Assembly (NCBI GenBank): GCA_002968845.1
Contig: PVBG01000007.1
Coordinates: forward strand, 124,001 to 188,000
Direction: 5' to 3'
From: Neorhizobium tomejilense
GTDB taxonomy: Bacteria > Pseudomonadota > Alphaproteobacteria > Rhizobiales > Rhizobiaceae
Length of the DNA: 64,000 nt
The notes below the pieces were generated by a model, which ran no database searches, was not told where the DNA came from, and worked only from the letters and a program-made list of their open reading frames with translations. Of this stretch, positions 41,940 to 51,448 are shown one piece after another (the stretch's first letter is position 1; each line of letters opens with the position of its first letter). The position numbers and the translations under genes are program-made.

Positions 41940-42317
41940 TCATCGGGCCACTTTGTACCCTACCTTCTCCCTGTCCCAGGTCGTGTTCGTCACGCCTTTC
42001 TCGATCAGCTTGAATTTCTGAACTTTGCCGTTTTCAGTCAGCGGCAGCGCCTCAATGAAATCCAGGAAGCACGGCACGGAAAAATAACCCATCCGGGGCT
42101 GACAGAAGTCAATCAACTCCGAGGCACTGAGATCGAAGCCCTTTTTTTAGCATTATCGATTCGCCGGCTTTGACACCTGCTGCCCCAGCGGCCGGTCGCC
42201 GTATCGCTCGGCCTGAAGGGAGACCATCTGAGGGAATGTCCGCATTGACGGACTGAATGTCTCCGTTAGCTGAAAGACCTTCGCCTCTCGAGATAATTCG
42301 ATCTGAGGTGCGTTCAT
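41940..42317 (-). pseudogene. Acyl-CoA ligase with large internal deletion
   Basis: On the minus strand an ATG at 42317 opens a frame of about 54 codons whose start (SMRTFPQMVSLQAERYGDRPL) is the N-terminus of an AMP-forming acyl-CoA synthetase, ended by a stop. About 20 bp further on, another frame encodes the C-terminus (LSASELIDFCQPRMGYFSVP, ALPLTENGKVQKFKL, TTWDREKVGYKVAR) and ends at 41940. About 400 residues of a normal enzyme of about 520 are missing, so it is inactive. It lies 21 bp downstream of the ABC ATPase gene on the same strand, so it was once the next gene of that operon. The C-terminus resembles the crotonobetaine/carnitine-CoA ligase type. Confidence 0.78.
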
Positions 42318-42338
42318 TGTTGTTCGTCCGCCTGCCCT

Positions 42339-43397
42339 TCAGTTTATCCGCTGTTCGCTTTGCTGGTCGAAGAGATGGACCTTCCAAGGATCGAATTTGA
42401 CGCGAAGAACATCTCCTGGCCGCGTCGCAAATCGCTCCCGGAAAACACCGATGACCCGCTGCCCGGATATGTGCCCAACGACATGCGTTTCGGCGCCTGT
42501 CGGCTCGATGACGTCGACGACAAGGGGCAGGCCATCGTCATCGCTAATGGCAAGGTTTTCGGGGCGGATGCCATAAATGACCCGCCGCCCTTCGCTGGCG
42601 GAGACTGGAAGATCGGAAACCGGAAACCGGACATCGCCGATCCAGACCGCGCCTGCGGCATATCTGCCTGACAGGAAGTTCATCCCCGGCGAACCGATGA
42701 AACCTGCAACGAAGAGATTGGCCGGCCGATCGTAGAGGGCAAGAGGAGAACCGACCTGCTCGACGAAACCGTCGCGCATGACCACGATCTTGTCTGCCAT
42801 GGTCATGGCTTCGATCTGGTCGTGCGTCACGTAGACCATAGTGCTGCCCAGCCTCTGGTGCAGCGCCTTGATCTCGCCGCGCATGATAACGCGCAGCTTG
42901 GCGTCCAGATTGGACAAAGGCTCGTCAAACAGGAACACCTGCGGATTGCGCACGATCGCCCGCCCCATCGCAACGCGCTGCCGCTGGCCGCCCGAAAGTT
43001 GCCGTGGATAACGCTCGAGCAGGGCTTCGAGGTCGAGAATTTTGGCGGCCTTTTCGACCTCGATGCGGATCTCAGCCTTTGCGTTGCCGCGCATCTGCAG
43101 GGAGAAACCCATGTTCTGGGCAACGGTCATGTGCGGATAGAGCGCATAGCTCTGGAAAACCATCGCGATATCCCGGTCCTTCGGGGACATGTCGTTGACG
43201 ATGGTCGATCCGATATGGACCTGTCCGTCGCTAATTTCCTCCAGCCCGGCAATCATCCGCAGCAGTGTCGACTTTCCGCATCCCGACGGTCCGACCAGAA
43301 CCACGAACTCACCGTCGTCGATATCGACGTTCACGCCATGAATGACCTGAGTCTGATTATAGATCTTTCTGACATCGCGAAGATTTACGTTGGCCAT
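42339..43397 (-). CDS. Carbohydrate ABC transporter ATPase, UgpC/MalK type
   Basis: 352 residues. Walker [10 protein letters not shown] (residues 36-44), signature LSGGQRQR (about 134), Walker [13 protein letters not shown] and the H-loop [18 protein letters not shown]-terminal regulatory TOBE-type domain follows ([31 protein letters not shown]), as in the CUT1 subfamily. ATG 43397 begins the family's usual [14 protein letters not shown]. It is transcribed last of the intact transporter genes; the decayed acyl-CoA ligase follows. This type of ATPase can sometimes serve several transporters. Confidence 0.93.
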   Translation of the reverse strand: MANVNLRDVRKIYNQTQVIHGVNVDIDDGEFVVLVGPSGCGKSTLLRMIAGLEEISDGQVHIGSTIVNDMSPKDRDIAMVFQSYALYPHMTVAQNMGFSLQMRGNAKAEIRIEVEKAAKILDLEALLERYPRQLSGGQRQRVAMGRAIVRNPQVFLFDEPLSNLDAKLRVIMRGEIKALHQRLGSTMVYVTHDQIEAMTMADKIVVMRDGFVEQVGSPLALYDRPANLFVAGFIGSPGMNFLSGRYAAGAVWIGDVRFPVSDLPVSASEGRRVIYGIRPENLAISDDDGLPLVVDVIEPTGAETHVVGHISGQRVIGVFRERFATRPGDVLRVKFDPWKVHLFDQQSEQRIN

Positions 43398-43483
43398 GCT
43401 TCCATTCCTCGTTGCGCGCGCCGACTGTCCCGTCGGGCGCAGCGGTTGCCTTCCGCTCCAGGCGGATCGCAAGCCGTTGATGG

Positions 43484-44374
43484 TTATCCTTTGACAGCGC
43501 CGCCGAGTACGCCGCGTACGAAATATTTCTGAAGGGTGACGATCAGGACCAGGGGCACGATCACCGAGATGAAGGTCGCCGCAGTGAGCGTGTTGAGGCC
43601 ACCTGCATTGGTCTGCGCCAGGCTTGCGACCTGCACCGTCAGCGGCGAAAGCGAGCCGGAGCCCAGGAAGATCAGCGGGATCAGGAGGTGGTTCCAGGCG
43701 ATCATGAACTGCAGGATTGCCAGCGATGCGAGGACGGCTCCGGATAGCGGCAGGATGATCTGCAAGAATATTCGGGGTTCGGAAGCGCCGTCGATGCGTG
43801 CGGCTTCCACAAGATCGGATGGAATGCTGGCGAAGAAGCCGTAAAGGAGAAAGATCCCGAACGGCACCGTCAGCCCCATCTCTATGATCCACACCGGGAT
43901 GAAGGTCCCGGTAAGGCCGAGCGCGAGAAAGAACTTCAGCATCGGCACCAACACGAGCTGGGGTGGAAGCACTTGGAACCCGACCATGGCGAGAAACAAG
44001 GCGATGCGCCCTCGAAACCGCATCCGGGCGAGCGTAAACGCCCCGATCGCGGAAAAGAGCACGGTGCCCAGGACGGTCGGGACCGTCAGGACGATCGAGT
44101 TCACGACGCTTCGGCCAACGCCGGTCAGGTACATCGCTTCGACATAGTTCGACAGCACTGGCCGCCACTCGATGAAGGCGTGCCACCACCCTGTCCGCGA
44201 CGAGTCGCTTTCCGATCGGAAGGTCGTCACGAAAAGCGACAGGACAGGCGTGAACCAGACCAGGCAAAGCAAGAAGACCGCGGTGTGCAGTGCTACACCT
44301 TTCAGCCGGGTTCCGAGCTTCGACGTGGATTGCATCGGTGCGGACATGGTTCTGTGGCTTTCGATTGCGGACAT
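43484..44374 (-). CDS. Carbohydrate ABC transporter permease, MalG/UgpE type
   Basis: 296 residues with six membrane helices (first: [21 protein letters not shown]) and the EAA loop [49 protein letters not shown] precedes ATG 44374, and the gene starts 2 bp after the stop of the partner permease. ATG codons at residues 10 and 14 are less well placed. Together with the gene at 44377 it forms the inner-membrane channel. Confidence 0.92.
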   Translation of the reverse strand: MSAIESHRTMSAPMQSTSKLGTRLKGVALHTAVFLLCLVWFTPVLSLFVTTFRSESDSSRTGWWHAFIEWRPVLSNYVEAMYLTGVGRSVVNSIVLTVPTVLGTVLFSAIGAFTLARMRFRGRIALFLAMVGFQVLPPQLVLVPMLKFFLALGLTGTFIPVWIIEMGLTVPFGIFLLYGFFASIPSDLVEAARIDGASEPRIFLQIILPLSGAVLASLAILQFMIAWNHLLIPLIFLGSGSLSPLTVQVASLAQTNAGGLNTLTAATFISVIVPLVLIVTLQKYFVRGVLGGAVKG

Positions 44375-44376
44375 CG

Positions 44377-45345
44377 TCACTCTCCTCCCCCCGACTTGAT
44401 CTGCTTGATATTCATAAAGATCACGGGGGACGCCAGGATGAGGAGCAGGACAGCGATGGCGCTGGCCGTTCCCAGATTCTGCTTCACGAACAGCTCCGTA
44501 TACATTCTGTTGGCGATCACATCGGTGCCAAAGGAGCCGTTGGTCATGACGTAGACGATGTCGAACACCTTGAGTGAGAAGATCGCCTGGGTCGTCAGGA
44601 CTACGAGGATCGTTGGCCACAGCGAGGGAAGCGTCACGAACCGGAAGATCGCCCACTCCCCCGCTCCGTCTATGCGGGCCGCTTCGACCAGTTCGCGCGG
44701 CATGTTCTTGACGCCCGCGGACAGGATCAGGGTGGCGACGCCGATACTCATCCACACCGCGACGACGATCAGCGCATAGTTGTTGACGCTTCGGTCGATC
44801 AGCCAGGCGATCGGCATCCGGCCGGTAATCGCCGTCCAGATGGCGTTGAGCGTCCCGGTCTGGGGCTGCATCGGTGGCTCGTAAGTGTACATCATCTTCC
44901 AGATCACGGCGCCGGCGACGAAGGACATTGCGGTCGGCAGGATCAGGAAGGTTCTGGCGATGCGTTCGTACTTGACCCGGTCCAGCATGATAGCGGCCGA
45001 AAGCGCAAGCACGGCTGTCAGCAGGGGAAAGACGACGATCCACAGGACATTGTTGAACAGAACGGGTCGCATGGCGCTCCCGAATGCCCAAACGAAGTTG
45101 CTGAATCCGACCCACTTGCTGGCCGTGGCATCGCGGAAACTGAAAACGATCGATGCGGCAAGCGGATAGGCGATGACAAGCCCGACCAGAGCAAGGACAG
45201 GCGAGAGCCAGATCCACGGCCGCAGGCTGCTCTGGCGCTTCTGCGGAAACCTCCTAATCGCCAGTTCGCCCGGCAGGATGATGGCGAGGACGATCGCGGG
45301 CATTGCGAGAAGCCCGAGGACAAGCTGCAGGATCTGACTAGTCAT
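44377..45345 (-). CDS. Carbohydrate ABC transporter permease, MalF/UgpA type
   Basis: 322 residues. It begins with two helices ([19 protein letters not shown] and [25 protein letters not shown]), has the long periplasmic loop usual for MalF-type partners, and the EAA loop [31 protein letters not shown]. It is the second gene of the leftward transporter operon, 62 bp behind the binding-protein gene. The N-terminal extra helix is common in this subfamily. Confidence 0.92.
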   Translation of the reverse strand: MTSQILQLVLGLLAMPAIVLAIILPGELAIRRFPQKRQSSLRPWIWLSPVLALVGLVIAYPLAASIVFSFRDATASKWVGFSNFVWAFGSAMRPVLFNNVLWIVVFPLLTAVLALSAAIMLDRVKYERIARTFLILPTAMSFVAGAVIWKMMYTYEPPMQPQTGTLNAIWTAITGRMPIAWLIDRSVNNYALIVVAVWMSIGVATLILSAGVKNMPRELVEAARIDGAGEWAIFRFVTLPSLWPTILVVLTTQAIFSLKVFDIVYVMTNGSFGTDVIANRMYTELFVKQNLGTASAIAVLLLILASPVIFMNIKQIKSGGGE

Positions 45346-45369
45346 GGTGCTTATTCCGTCTTGTGCCGA

Positions 45370-45388
45370 GAGCGACCTCAGGCCGCTC
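45370..45388 (-). terminator. Small hairpin after the sugar-binding-protein gene
   Basis: On the minus strand GAGCGGCC and GGTCGCTC form an 8-bp stem (one G-U pair) with a 3-nt loop in the 62-bp gap after the binding-protein gene. There is no T-run. It could stabilise the upstream message, like the hairpins after the other two binding-protein genes. Confidence 0.35.
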
Positions 45389-45407
45389 CCGGGATTGATC
45401 GTCCGAG

Positions 45408-46766
45408 TTATCTCGCAGCGTCAATGGACTGCAGGACGCTGTCGAGGCTGTCGGGATCGAGCACATATTGCACAATACCCTTCCACAAGGCTTGGATTAC
45501 TGGCGGATCGACAACCTGGGTCGGCTGGGCGACAAGTGTCACACCCGGCTTGAGCAGCGTCTCGCGAGCCCGTTTGAGGACCGGGTTGGAATAGTCGCTC
45601 GGCTGAACCGCCTGACTGGCGACGGTCCAGTTACCAGCGGAAGCTACGAGCTTCTGCGCCTCGTCCGAAACGAGGTAGGACAAGAATGCCTTGACCTGCG
45701 GCGTATCCTTGAATGCCAGATAAAGCGTTCCGCCGAAGGTCTCATAGGCCGCATTTTCCGGCGTGCCCGGCACCGGCATGAAGTCCAGGTCCTCGATCGG
45801 CTTGACCTTTGGATAGATCAAGGTGGTCAGGCTGCCTGCATACGTCCCCCAAAGAAGAACCGAGCATTGCGGCGGCTCGTAGAAAAGTCCGGTACCGACT
45901 TTGACGGCGGGCGTCGACATGGCAGCAACCGGCCCTCCCGGAACCATCTTCGGATCGTGGGCGACTTTGCCGAACGCCTCGAAGGCTGCCTTCACTTCGG
46001 GAGCGGTCCAGGAAACCGAGCCATCGGCAAGACCTTTGAGGGTTTTCTGGCCGGAGTTCTTGAGGATGTAGGCCTGGATCCAGTTGCCGGCGAGCGCTCC
46101 TGAAGAAGCACCTCGCTCGTCGGTATAACACCAGGGCGTCTTGCCGGCGTTGGCGCGCTTAACGGCCCATGCGTCGAATTGCTCCCAGGTCGGCGAATCT
46201 TTCGGGCCGTCATAGGTATGAGCGTTGTACCAGACCATGAAGTTGTTGAGTTCGGTCCAGACCCCGTAGATCTTGCCGTTCAAGCTTGCCGCATCGACAA
46301 GTCCGGCATCAAATTTACCCTTGATGGCGGCTTCGCCGACCATCGCGCCGATATCCTTCAAAGCGCCCTGCTTGGCGTAACGCATGAGGTTGTTGATATT
46401 GGTGGAACCGGCAAGATCCGGCGGATCACCCGCCTGGACGCGGGTCTGCAGCACCGCGGCAAAATCGGTCGTGCCCGTATAGTCAACGGTAATGCCGGTC
46501 GCCGCCTGGAAAGGCGCCCAGGCCGCCTTGAGCATATCAAGCTCCCGGCCGCCGTTGACGCCGAGAATGGACACCTTGCCACCGATCTTCTGCCCGCCGG
46601 TCAGTTTCGACGCATAAGCCTGCGCCGCATCGATGAGAGGCTTCGGAAGCTCCACCGCCTGGGCATGCACCATTCTGTCGGAGGATGCCAACGCCATCGC
46701 CACCACGAAACCCATGGATAGCAGTGTCGGCACGCGCGACGTCTTCTCAGTTTTTAGCAACACCAT
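45408..46766 (-). CDS. Carbohydrate ABC transporter substrate-binding protein (SBP_bac_1)
   Basis: 452 residues with a signal peptide (MVLLKTEKTSR...ALASSDRMVHAQA, about residues 1-36) and the cluster-1 binding-protein body: GGRELDMLKAAWAPFQAATGITVDYTGTTDF, DPPDLAGSTNINNLMRYAKQGAL, MVWYNAHTY and GGTLYLAFKD. GGAGGTAAATAC precedes ATG 46766. First gene of the operon SBP-permease-permease-ATPase-(acyl-CoA ligase remnant), divergent from a LysR gene. CUT1 transporters carry oligosaccharides, glycosides or polyols. The ligase remnant hints that the original substrate might yield a carboxylic acid. Confidence 0.92.
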   Translation of the reverse strand: MVLLKTEKTSRVPTLLSMGFVVAMALASSDRMVHAQAVELPKPLIDAAQAYASKLTGGQKIGGKVSILGVNGGRELDMLKAAWAPFQAATGITVDYTGTTDFAAVLQTRVQAGDPPDLAGSTNINNLMRYAKQGALKDIGAMVGEAAIKGKFDAGLVDAASLNGKIYGVWTELNNFMVWYNAHTYDGPKDSPTWEQFDAWAVKRANAGKTPWCYTDERGASSGALAGNWIQAYILKNSGQKTLKGLADGSVSWTAPEVKAAFEAFGKVAHDPKMVPGGPVAAMSTPAVKVGTGLFYEPPQCSVLLWGTYAGSLTTLIYPKVKPIEDLDFMPVPGTPENAAYETFGGTLYLAFKDTPQVKAFLSYLVSDEAQKLVASAGNWTVASQAVQPSDYSNPVLKRARETLLKPGVTLVAQPTQVVDPPVIQALWKGIVQYVLDPDSLDSVLQSIDAAR

Positions 46767-47162
46767 GATGTATTTACCTCCTGTTAGACGGCCATTCGCA
46801 AATTCTTGCGTTTGCGCGCACGACCGCTGCCGGCATCTCCCCGAAATGCAGGATGCTTACGGCTCGAACGTGTGCACATATTCCCGGCGCGGCTCCGGCC
46901 CGCCGTTTCCGTTTTCCGTGACTTATGACGCCAAGCTTCCAGGCTTATCCAGCGCAGTCACCGTGTTCCCCTATGCGGCCGATTTTAGCAGAACAATCAC
47001 AGACATGCCGATCCGGTGTCGATATGCCATGGCGGGGTTCTGCCCGGCCTTTGTGACACGACACTCCGTTCACCGCGGCTCGAAGTCAAACAACTAACAT
47101 TGCCCGAGATATAACCTTTAGTCATACTGCCCCCTATAAACGCGTTTCGCAGCAAGGCCCCC
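46767..47162. other. 396-bp divergent regulatory region, LysR/ABC operon
   Basis: No supported coding sequence lies here. The gap separates the leftward sugar-transporter operon from the rightward LysR gene and must hold both promoters and probably the LysR sites. An AT-rich segment at about 47085-47150 next to the LysR gene is the most promoter-like part. I could not single out one T-N11-A site. Confidence 0.5.
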
Positions 47163-48095
47163 ATGAACAAAAACCTGCACCGCCTAGATCTTCGACAGCT
47201 CCGGCATTTCATTGCGGTCGTGCATACGGGCAGTTTCAGCATGGCGGCCGAGAACCTGCGGCTAACCCAACCTGCGCTCAGCAAGAGCATCCGTAGCATG
47301 GAGCAGTCGCTTGGCGTCCGCCTGCTCGACCGGGGACCGAGCGGAGTTCAGGCTACCATCTTCGGACAGCGCCTGATCGGTTACAGCGAATTGCTGCTGT
47401 CATTGGCCAGCGAAGCCATTGATGAAATTGACGCGCTACGCGGTGCGCGTCGTGGCTCGCTCCGAATTGGAAGCATGGCTGCCGCCTTGCGACAACTTAT
47501 CCCCGATGCGTTGAACCACTTCGCGGTAACACGCCCAGATGTGGGCCTGATGGTGCATGAGGGTATAAATGAAGTCTTGCTTCCTCAGCTCTTCGCCGGA
47601 AAGCTCGACGTCGTTTTTACCGTAAAACCCAGCGAGATCCTAAACGAGGATTTTGAGTGGAGGCTTGTCGCGAGGGAGCCCGTGCAAATCGTTGCGCATC
47701 AATCGCATCCGCTTGCAAATCGTGAAAATCTCACAGTCTCTGATCTCGCAAAATACAGCTGGGTCCTGCCACCGCTACCCGAGACCGACAGGCTGCTGCT
47801 CGAGTCTCTTTTCCGCAGTGCCGGCTTGCCAAAACCTGTGGTGGCCGTGGAAACGACATCGATAAATTTTCTCACGTCGATGATCTCGCGCACCCACCAT
47901 TTGGCCTATCTGACACGCGCGAACCTTCAAGGAAGTGGGTTGGGATTAGTGGCTCTCGACTTCAACGAGATTTCACTGGCGCGCGACATATATGCGGTGT
48001 TTCGCCGCAAGGGGGAGGTCCGTCCAACAGTCTCGGTACTTCTCAAAGAAATCGAACGATCCAGCGGTATGGGCGGATCCCTTTCGCCGCAATAA
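47163..48095 (+). CDS. LysR-family transcriptional regulator
   Basis: 310 residues. The N-terminal winged helix-turn-helix is standard: LDLRQLRHFIAVVHTGSFSMAAENLRLTQPALSKSIRSME. A periplasmic-binding-like effector domain follows (GSLRIGSMAAALRQLIPDAL, LDVVFTVKPSEI, VQIVAHQSHPLA). It diverges from the sugar-transporter operon and precedes the TIM-barrel and GMC genes, so it may control either. The ribosome site is poor (AAGGCCCCC before ATG). Confidence 0.9.
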   Translation: MNKNLHRLDLRQLRHFIAVVHTGSFSMAAENLRLTQPALSKSIRSMEQSLGVRLLDRGPSGVQATIFGQRLIGYSELLLSLASEAIDEIDALRGARRGSLRIGSMAAALRQLIPDALNHFAVTRPDVGLMVHEGINEVLLPQLFAGKLDVVFTVKPSEILNEDFEWRLVAREPVQIVAHQSHPLANRENLTVSDLAKYSWVLPPLPETDRLLLESLFRSAGLPKPVVAVETTSINFLTSMISRTHHLAYLTRANLQGSGLGLVALDFNEISLARDIYAVFRRKGEVRPTVSVLLKEIERSSGMGGSLSPQ

Positions 48096-48216
48096 GTCCG
48101 CTATGACGATCAGTTATACCTTCGCCAGTCGAAGTTATTTTATTCGATGAGCGCGCTCATGTACCTCTAAACGTACTCGTCTCATCGACAACACGCGCAG
48201 TAAGGGCATTTCGCGT

Positions 48217-48240
48217 CATCCGGATATATGTGTCCGGATG
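48217..48240. promoter_or_regulatory. 8-bp inverted repeat before the TIM-barrel gene
   Basis: CATCCGGA (48217-48224) and TCCGGATG (48233-48240) with an 8-nt AT-rich centre lie about 65 bp before ATG 48306. It could be an operator or a leader hairpin; with no T-run it is not a good terminator for the LysR gene. Confidence 0.4.
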
Positions 48241-48305
48241 CTGGTGAAGGCATGTCCAAAGATAGAGGGACGAGCGCGCGGAATAACCAAAAGCGGACAT
48301 TCTTG

Positions 48306-49226
48306 ATGACAGATTCCCAATTTGCTTCCGGCGGCTACAGATATGCTCTCAATCCCATCCAGTGGTTCGCGACGGAGGACGGCTGGCTCGATCCGACCAA
48401 AGGACCGACGCCGCGGGATCTGCTGAAAGAAATCGCGCGCTCCGGATTTCACGCCGTTCACGCCCAGGTTCCAGCCGGATGGACGACAGAGGACTATCAG
48501 AACGCCCTGAAGGATGCAGGCCTGCAACCTGCCCCGGGCTACCTGTCGATGGCGCTGCCGGAACACGGCGTCGATATAGCGACAACACTGGAAACGGCAC
48601 GTACGAGCGCCACGCAACAGGCACAACTCGGCCTGACCGACATGTTCATCTCCACCCGCATGACCAAGGATGCACCGCGCGTCAAACGCCCGGGTGTCGG
48701 GGCGGAGTTCGACGAGGCCCGCTTTGTCATGATCTTCGACCTCGTCGAGCGAGCCTCGGCAATTCTGAAGGAGGAAGGCGTCAAGGCGGCGCTGCATCCG
48801 CATATCGGGACCTGGATCGAGAGCGAGGCTGAAACCCGCCGCCTGCTGGACAATATCAGTTCAGATCAGCTCGGTTTCGGCCCTGACACGGGGCATCTGT
48901 CATGGGCTGGGGCGGATATCATTGGTCTCATGAGCGATTACCGCGACCGGACACGAGTCGTGCATGTGAAGGATTGCCGGCTGAGTGTGCGCGACGCGGC
49001 CAAGGCTGCCGGAAAGAGCTATCAGGAAACCGTCGTTTCCGGGCTTTGGGCGGAACCCGGAACTGGCGAACTTGATCTTGAAGGGATGCTCGCTGCACTG
49101 GGGCCTGATTTTGACGGCTGGCTGATTGCCGAAGTGGACTTTCCGACGCTTCCGCCATTCGAATGTGCTCAAGCCAGCGCCGAGTGGCTGGCAGATCTGC
49201 GGCGCGCCGTCTCCTCTTCCCGTTGA
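48306..49226 (+). CDS. Sugar phosphate isomerase/epimerase-like TIM-barrel protein
   Basis: 306 residues of the xylose-isomerase-like TIM-barrel superfamily (IolE/sugar epimerase type). Features include YALNPIQWFATEDGWLD, GFHAVHAQVPAGWTTEDYQNALKDAGLQPAPGYLSM, AALHPHIGTWIESEAETRRLLD (His metal region), LGFGPDTGHLSWAGAD and VVHVKDCR, with a late LIAEVDFPTLPP; the His, Asp and Glu residues are those that bind a divalent metal in this family. The start is uncertain: ATG 48306 fits the family, while ATG 48252 follows GAAGG. It is followed by a GMC oxidoreductase. It could be a 3-keto-sugar processing enzyme or inosose dehydratase relative. Confidence 0.82.
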   Translation: MTDSQFASGGYRYALNPIQWFATEDGWLDPTKGPTPRDLLKEIARSGFHAVHAQVPAGWTTEDYQNALKDAGLQPAPGYLSMALPEHGVDIATTLETARTSATQQAQLGLTDMFISTRMTKDAPRVKRPGVGAEFDEARFVMIFDLVERASAILKEEGVKAALHPHIGTWIESEAETRRLLDNISSDQLGFGPDTGHLSWAGADIIGLMSDYRDRTRVVHVKDCRLSVRDAAKAAGKSYQETVVSGLWAEPGTGELDLEGMLAALGPDFDGWLIAEVDFPTLPPFECAQASAEWLADLRRAVSSSR

Positions 49227-49355
49227 GCCGATACGGCGGGGCGCCCCGCATCAGATCGGATCGCTGCATGGCGGTCGTTCCGGCCCGACCAACACCCGGA
49301 ATTCCGTTGATCTCTCGGGACAAATCTCTTTGCCGCAGGCAGGATACTGAAAGCT

Positions 49356-51014
49356 ATGTCTCAAACCGTTTATGATGCACTGGTCGTCGGTTCCGGCGCA
49401 GCCGGGTCCTTTGCAGCCAAGGAGTTGACTGCCCAAGGTCTGTCGGTCCTGCTCCTCGAGGCCGGACCTTCGGTCGGTCCTAAGGACTTCGACCCGGCTC
49501 GCAAGAAGGCGGCACAGAAGGACATCAACATCTGGGAACGGGCACGCGCGACGGCGAACGGGCAGGCCGTACAGGCGCGCGCGGTCTTCTTCAAGGAGTG
49601 GATGAGCCACCTCTTCGTCAACGATCGTCGAAACCCCTACACGACGCCGCCGGATGCTCCGTTCCTCTGGATCAGAGGGCGGCAGGCCGGCGGGAGGCTG
49701 CACACCTTCGGTCGCGTCCTGCTCCGCTGGAGTGACGACGATTTCAGGCTGCATGCCCGGACCGGTCAGGCCGTCGACTGGCCCTTGTCATATGAGGAAC
49801 TCGATCCTTTCTATGCCGAGGTCGAATCCTGTCTGGGCCTCTACGGCCAGGAAGACCATGTCTCAACGTTACCCGACGGAATTTATTCGAAACGAGCAAC
49901 TCTCACGCCGGCCGAGCAATCGTTCAAGGCAGCCGTTGAGGGACGATGGCCAGAACGGCGCGTCGTATCTTGGCGCTATATCGCTCCGGAAGCCGAACGC
50001 ATCCCCCGCGCCCTTCGTGATGCACAGTCGACCTCCCGCCTCGCCATCCGCTACAATGCGGTCGTGCGTCGTATCACGACCGATAGTCGGACCGGGATGG
50101 CGACCGGTGCGGAATTTACCGACAGCGACACCGGAACAACGGAAACGGTCCGGGCTTCGAACGTCGTCGTCTGCGCCTCGCCGATCGAGAGCATCCGGCT
50201 TCTCCTGAACTCCGCCTCGTCCCGGCATCCGCAAGGCCTTGGCAACAGTTCGGGGACGTTGGGGCGCTACTTCATGGACCAGCTGCCATGCCTGGCAATG
50301 GGGTCCTTTCCATCGGTCCCCGGATGGATGAAGGATGATTCCGCGCCGGCAGACCCCTTCTACAATGCCTCCGGCGGCATCTTCATCCCGCGGTTTGAAC
50401 CCTCCGGGACCGGAGGTCAAAGCAGCGATTTCGCTTATCAAGGGGCTGTCGGCAGGGCGCCCGTTTCGAGCGATACGCCGGCTCGCATGGCGTTTTTCGG
50501 CTACGGCCAGATGCTGCCCCACGCCGACAACCGCGTGACCCTGGATAGCCGCAAGACGGATACCTGGAACATTCCCGTCCCGCATATCCGCTGTGTCATG
50601 AGTGCCAGAGAGCGTGAACTCCTGGCCAGGCAGGAAGAAACCTTGGTTGAAATCGTCAGGCAAGCCGGTGGCGACCTGGAGTTCATAGGATCGCCGCTCG
50701 GCCTCAAGGAAATGGGAAAGGGCGCCTATCCAAATGCTGACTTCTTCAGCCGCCTGATGTTTCGAAAGATGTTCCATCGAAGCATGTCGATGGGCGCCGC
50801 TATTCATGAGACCGGCGGTATACGGATGGGAACGTCGCCTGAGACGTCGGTCCTGAACGCGTGGAACCAGAGCTGGGATGTTCCCAACCTTCTCGTTACG
50901 GACGCAAGTTCCTTTCCGACGAGCGGTGTCGCCGGAACGACTCTCACGGTCATGGCACTCACGACACGTGCATGCCGGCGCCTCGCTCAGCATGGTCATG
51001 GCCGGCCAACGTGA
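49356..51014 (+). CDS. GMC-family FAD-dependent oxidoreductase
   Basis: 552 residues. The FAD-binding motif is ALVVGSGAAGSFAAKELTAQGLSVLLLEAG at the N-terminus. Substrate-side and C-terminal GMC features are HETGGIRMGTSPETSVLNAWNQ and LLVTDASSFPTSGVAGTTLTVMALTTRAC. It oxidises an alcohol group, typically of a sugar, polyol or choline-like compound. In rhizobia and agrobacteria, GMC enzymes of this size include sugar 3-dehydrogenases. Pairing with the TIM-barrel gene 129 bp upstream and a nearby sugar transporter fits glycoside or polyol oxidation (inference). There is no Tat signal. Confidence 0.88.
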   Translation: MSQTVYDALVVGSGAAGSFAAKELTAQGLSVLLLEAGPSVGPKDFDPARKKAAQKDINIWERARATANGQAVQARAVFFKEWMSHLFVNDRRNPYTTPPDAPFLWIRGRQAGGRLHTFGRVLLRWSDDDFRLHARTGQAVDWPLSYEELDPFYAEVESCLGLYGQEDHVSTLPDGIYSKRATLTPAEQSFKAAVEGRWPERRVVSWRYIAPEAERIPRALRDAQSTSRLAIRYNAVVRRITTDSRTGMATGAEFTDSDTGTTETVRASNVVVCASPIESIRLLLNSASSRHPQGLGNSSGTLGRYFMDQLPCLAMGSFPSVPGWMKDDSAPADPFYNASGGIFIPRFEPSGTGGQSSDFAYQGAVGRAPVSSDTPARMAFFGYGQMLPHADNRVTLDSRKTDTWNIPVPHIRCVMSARERELLARQEETLVEIVRQAGGDLEFIGSPLGLKEMGKGAYPNADFFSRLMFRKMFHRSMSMGAAIHETGGIRMGTSPETSVLNAWNQSWDVPNLLVTDASSFPTSGVAGTTLTVMALTTRACRRLAQHGHGRPT

Positions 51015-51155
51015 CCGCGACCGTTCCAGCCGAATTGCGGCTCTACGATCATTGCGCTTTTCAGCCAAGCCTGACTGACAACATAGCGGCCAAATTGGCC
51101 AATGCTTGTTCGCGCCAAGACGAGGACTTGGAGGTAGGACTGTTTGAACCTTGAC

Positions 51156-51170
51156 GAACCAAAGTGGTTC
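51156..51170. promoter_or_regulatory. Palindrome GAACCA-AAG-TGGTTC, candidate toxin-antitoxin operator
   Basis: A perfect 6+3+6 inverted repeat lies 33 bp before the antitoxin ATG. Additional GAACC half-sites occur at 51146-51150 and 51185-51189. Ribbon-helix-helix antitoxins bind such clustered half-sites to repress their own operon. Confidence 0.6.
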
Positions 51171-51202
51171 ACTGATATTCAAGGGAACCAGAAAGGGCTT
51201 TT

Positions 51203-51448
51203 ATGACTGCGTTTACAATCCGCGTCCCAGACGATGTCGCCGACCGTCTAAACCAGCTTGCCCAAAAGCTAGACCGTTCCCGCTCCTATGTGGCAGCACA
51301 GGCCATTGAAGATTTCGTATCACGCGAAGAATGGCAGCTAGAAGAAATTGAAGCCGGAATTGCTGAGGCGGACCGCGGCGAATTCGCCAGTGATGACGAC
51401 TTGGCACGCGTAGTTGGCAAATACGTCAAGACAACTTCCCGGTCATGA
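51203..51448 (+). CDS. Ribbon-helix-helix antitoxin (ParD/CopG type)
   Basis: 81 residues. The N-terminus (AFTIRVPDDVADRLNQLAQKLDRSRSYVAAQAIEDFV) is a ribbon-helix-helix DNA-binding domain; the C-terminal half (EEWQLEEIEAGIAEADRGEFASDDD) is acidic and helical, as expected for a part that wraps the toxin. AAAGGG lies 5 bases before the ATG. It overlaps the toxin gene by 4 bp. It would neutralise the toxin and repress the operon. Confidence 0.9.
   Translation: MTAFTIRVPDDVADRLNQLAQKLDRSRSYVAAQAIEDFVSREEWQLEEIEAGIAEADRGEFASDDDLARVVGKYVKTTSRS

Noticed and set aside
42339..45217. Very long minus-strand readings extending the ABC ATPase to 44267 and the MalG-type permease to 45217
   Set aside because: The extra N-terminal parts are other-frame translations of the neighbouring permease genes. 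Family similarity and ribosome sites place the starts at 43397 and 44374.
21864..47103. 15-bp exact repeat AACAACTAACATTGC at 21864-21878 and 47089-47103
   Set aside because: About one or two 15-mer matches are expected by chance in 64 kb, and the two contexts have different regulators.
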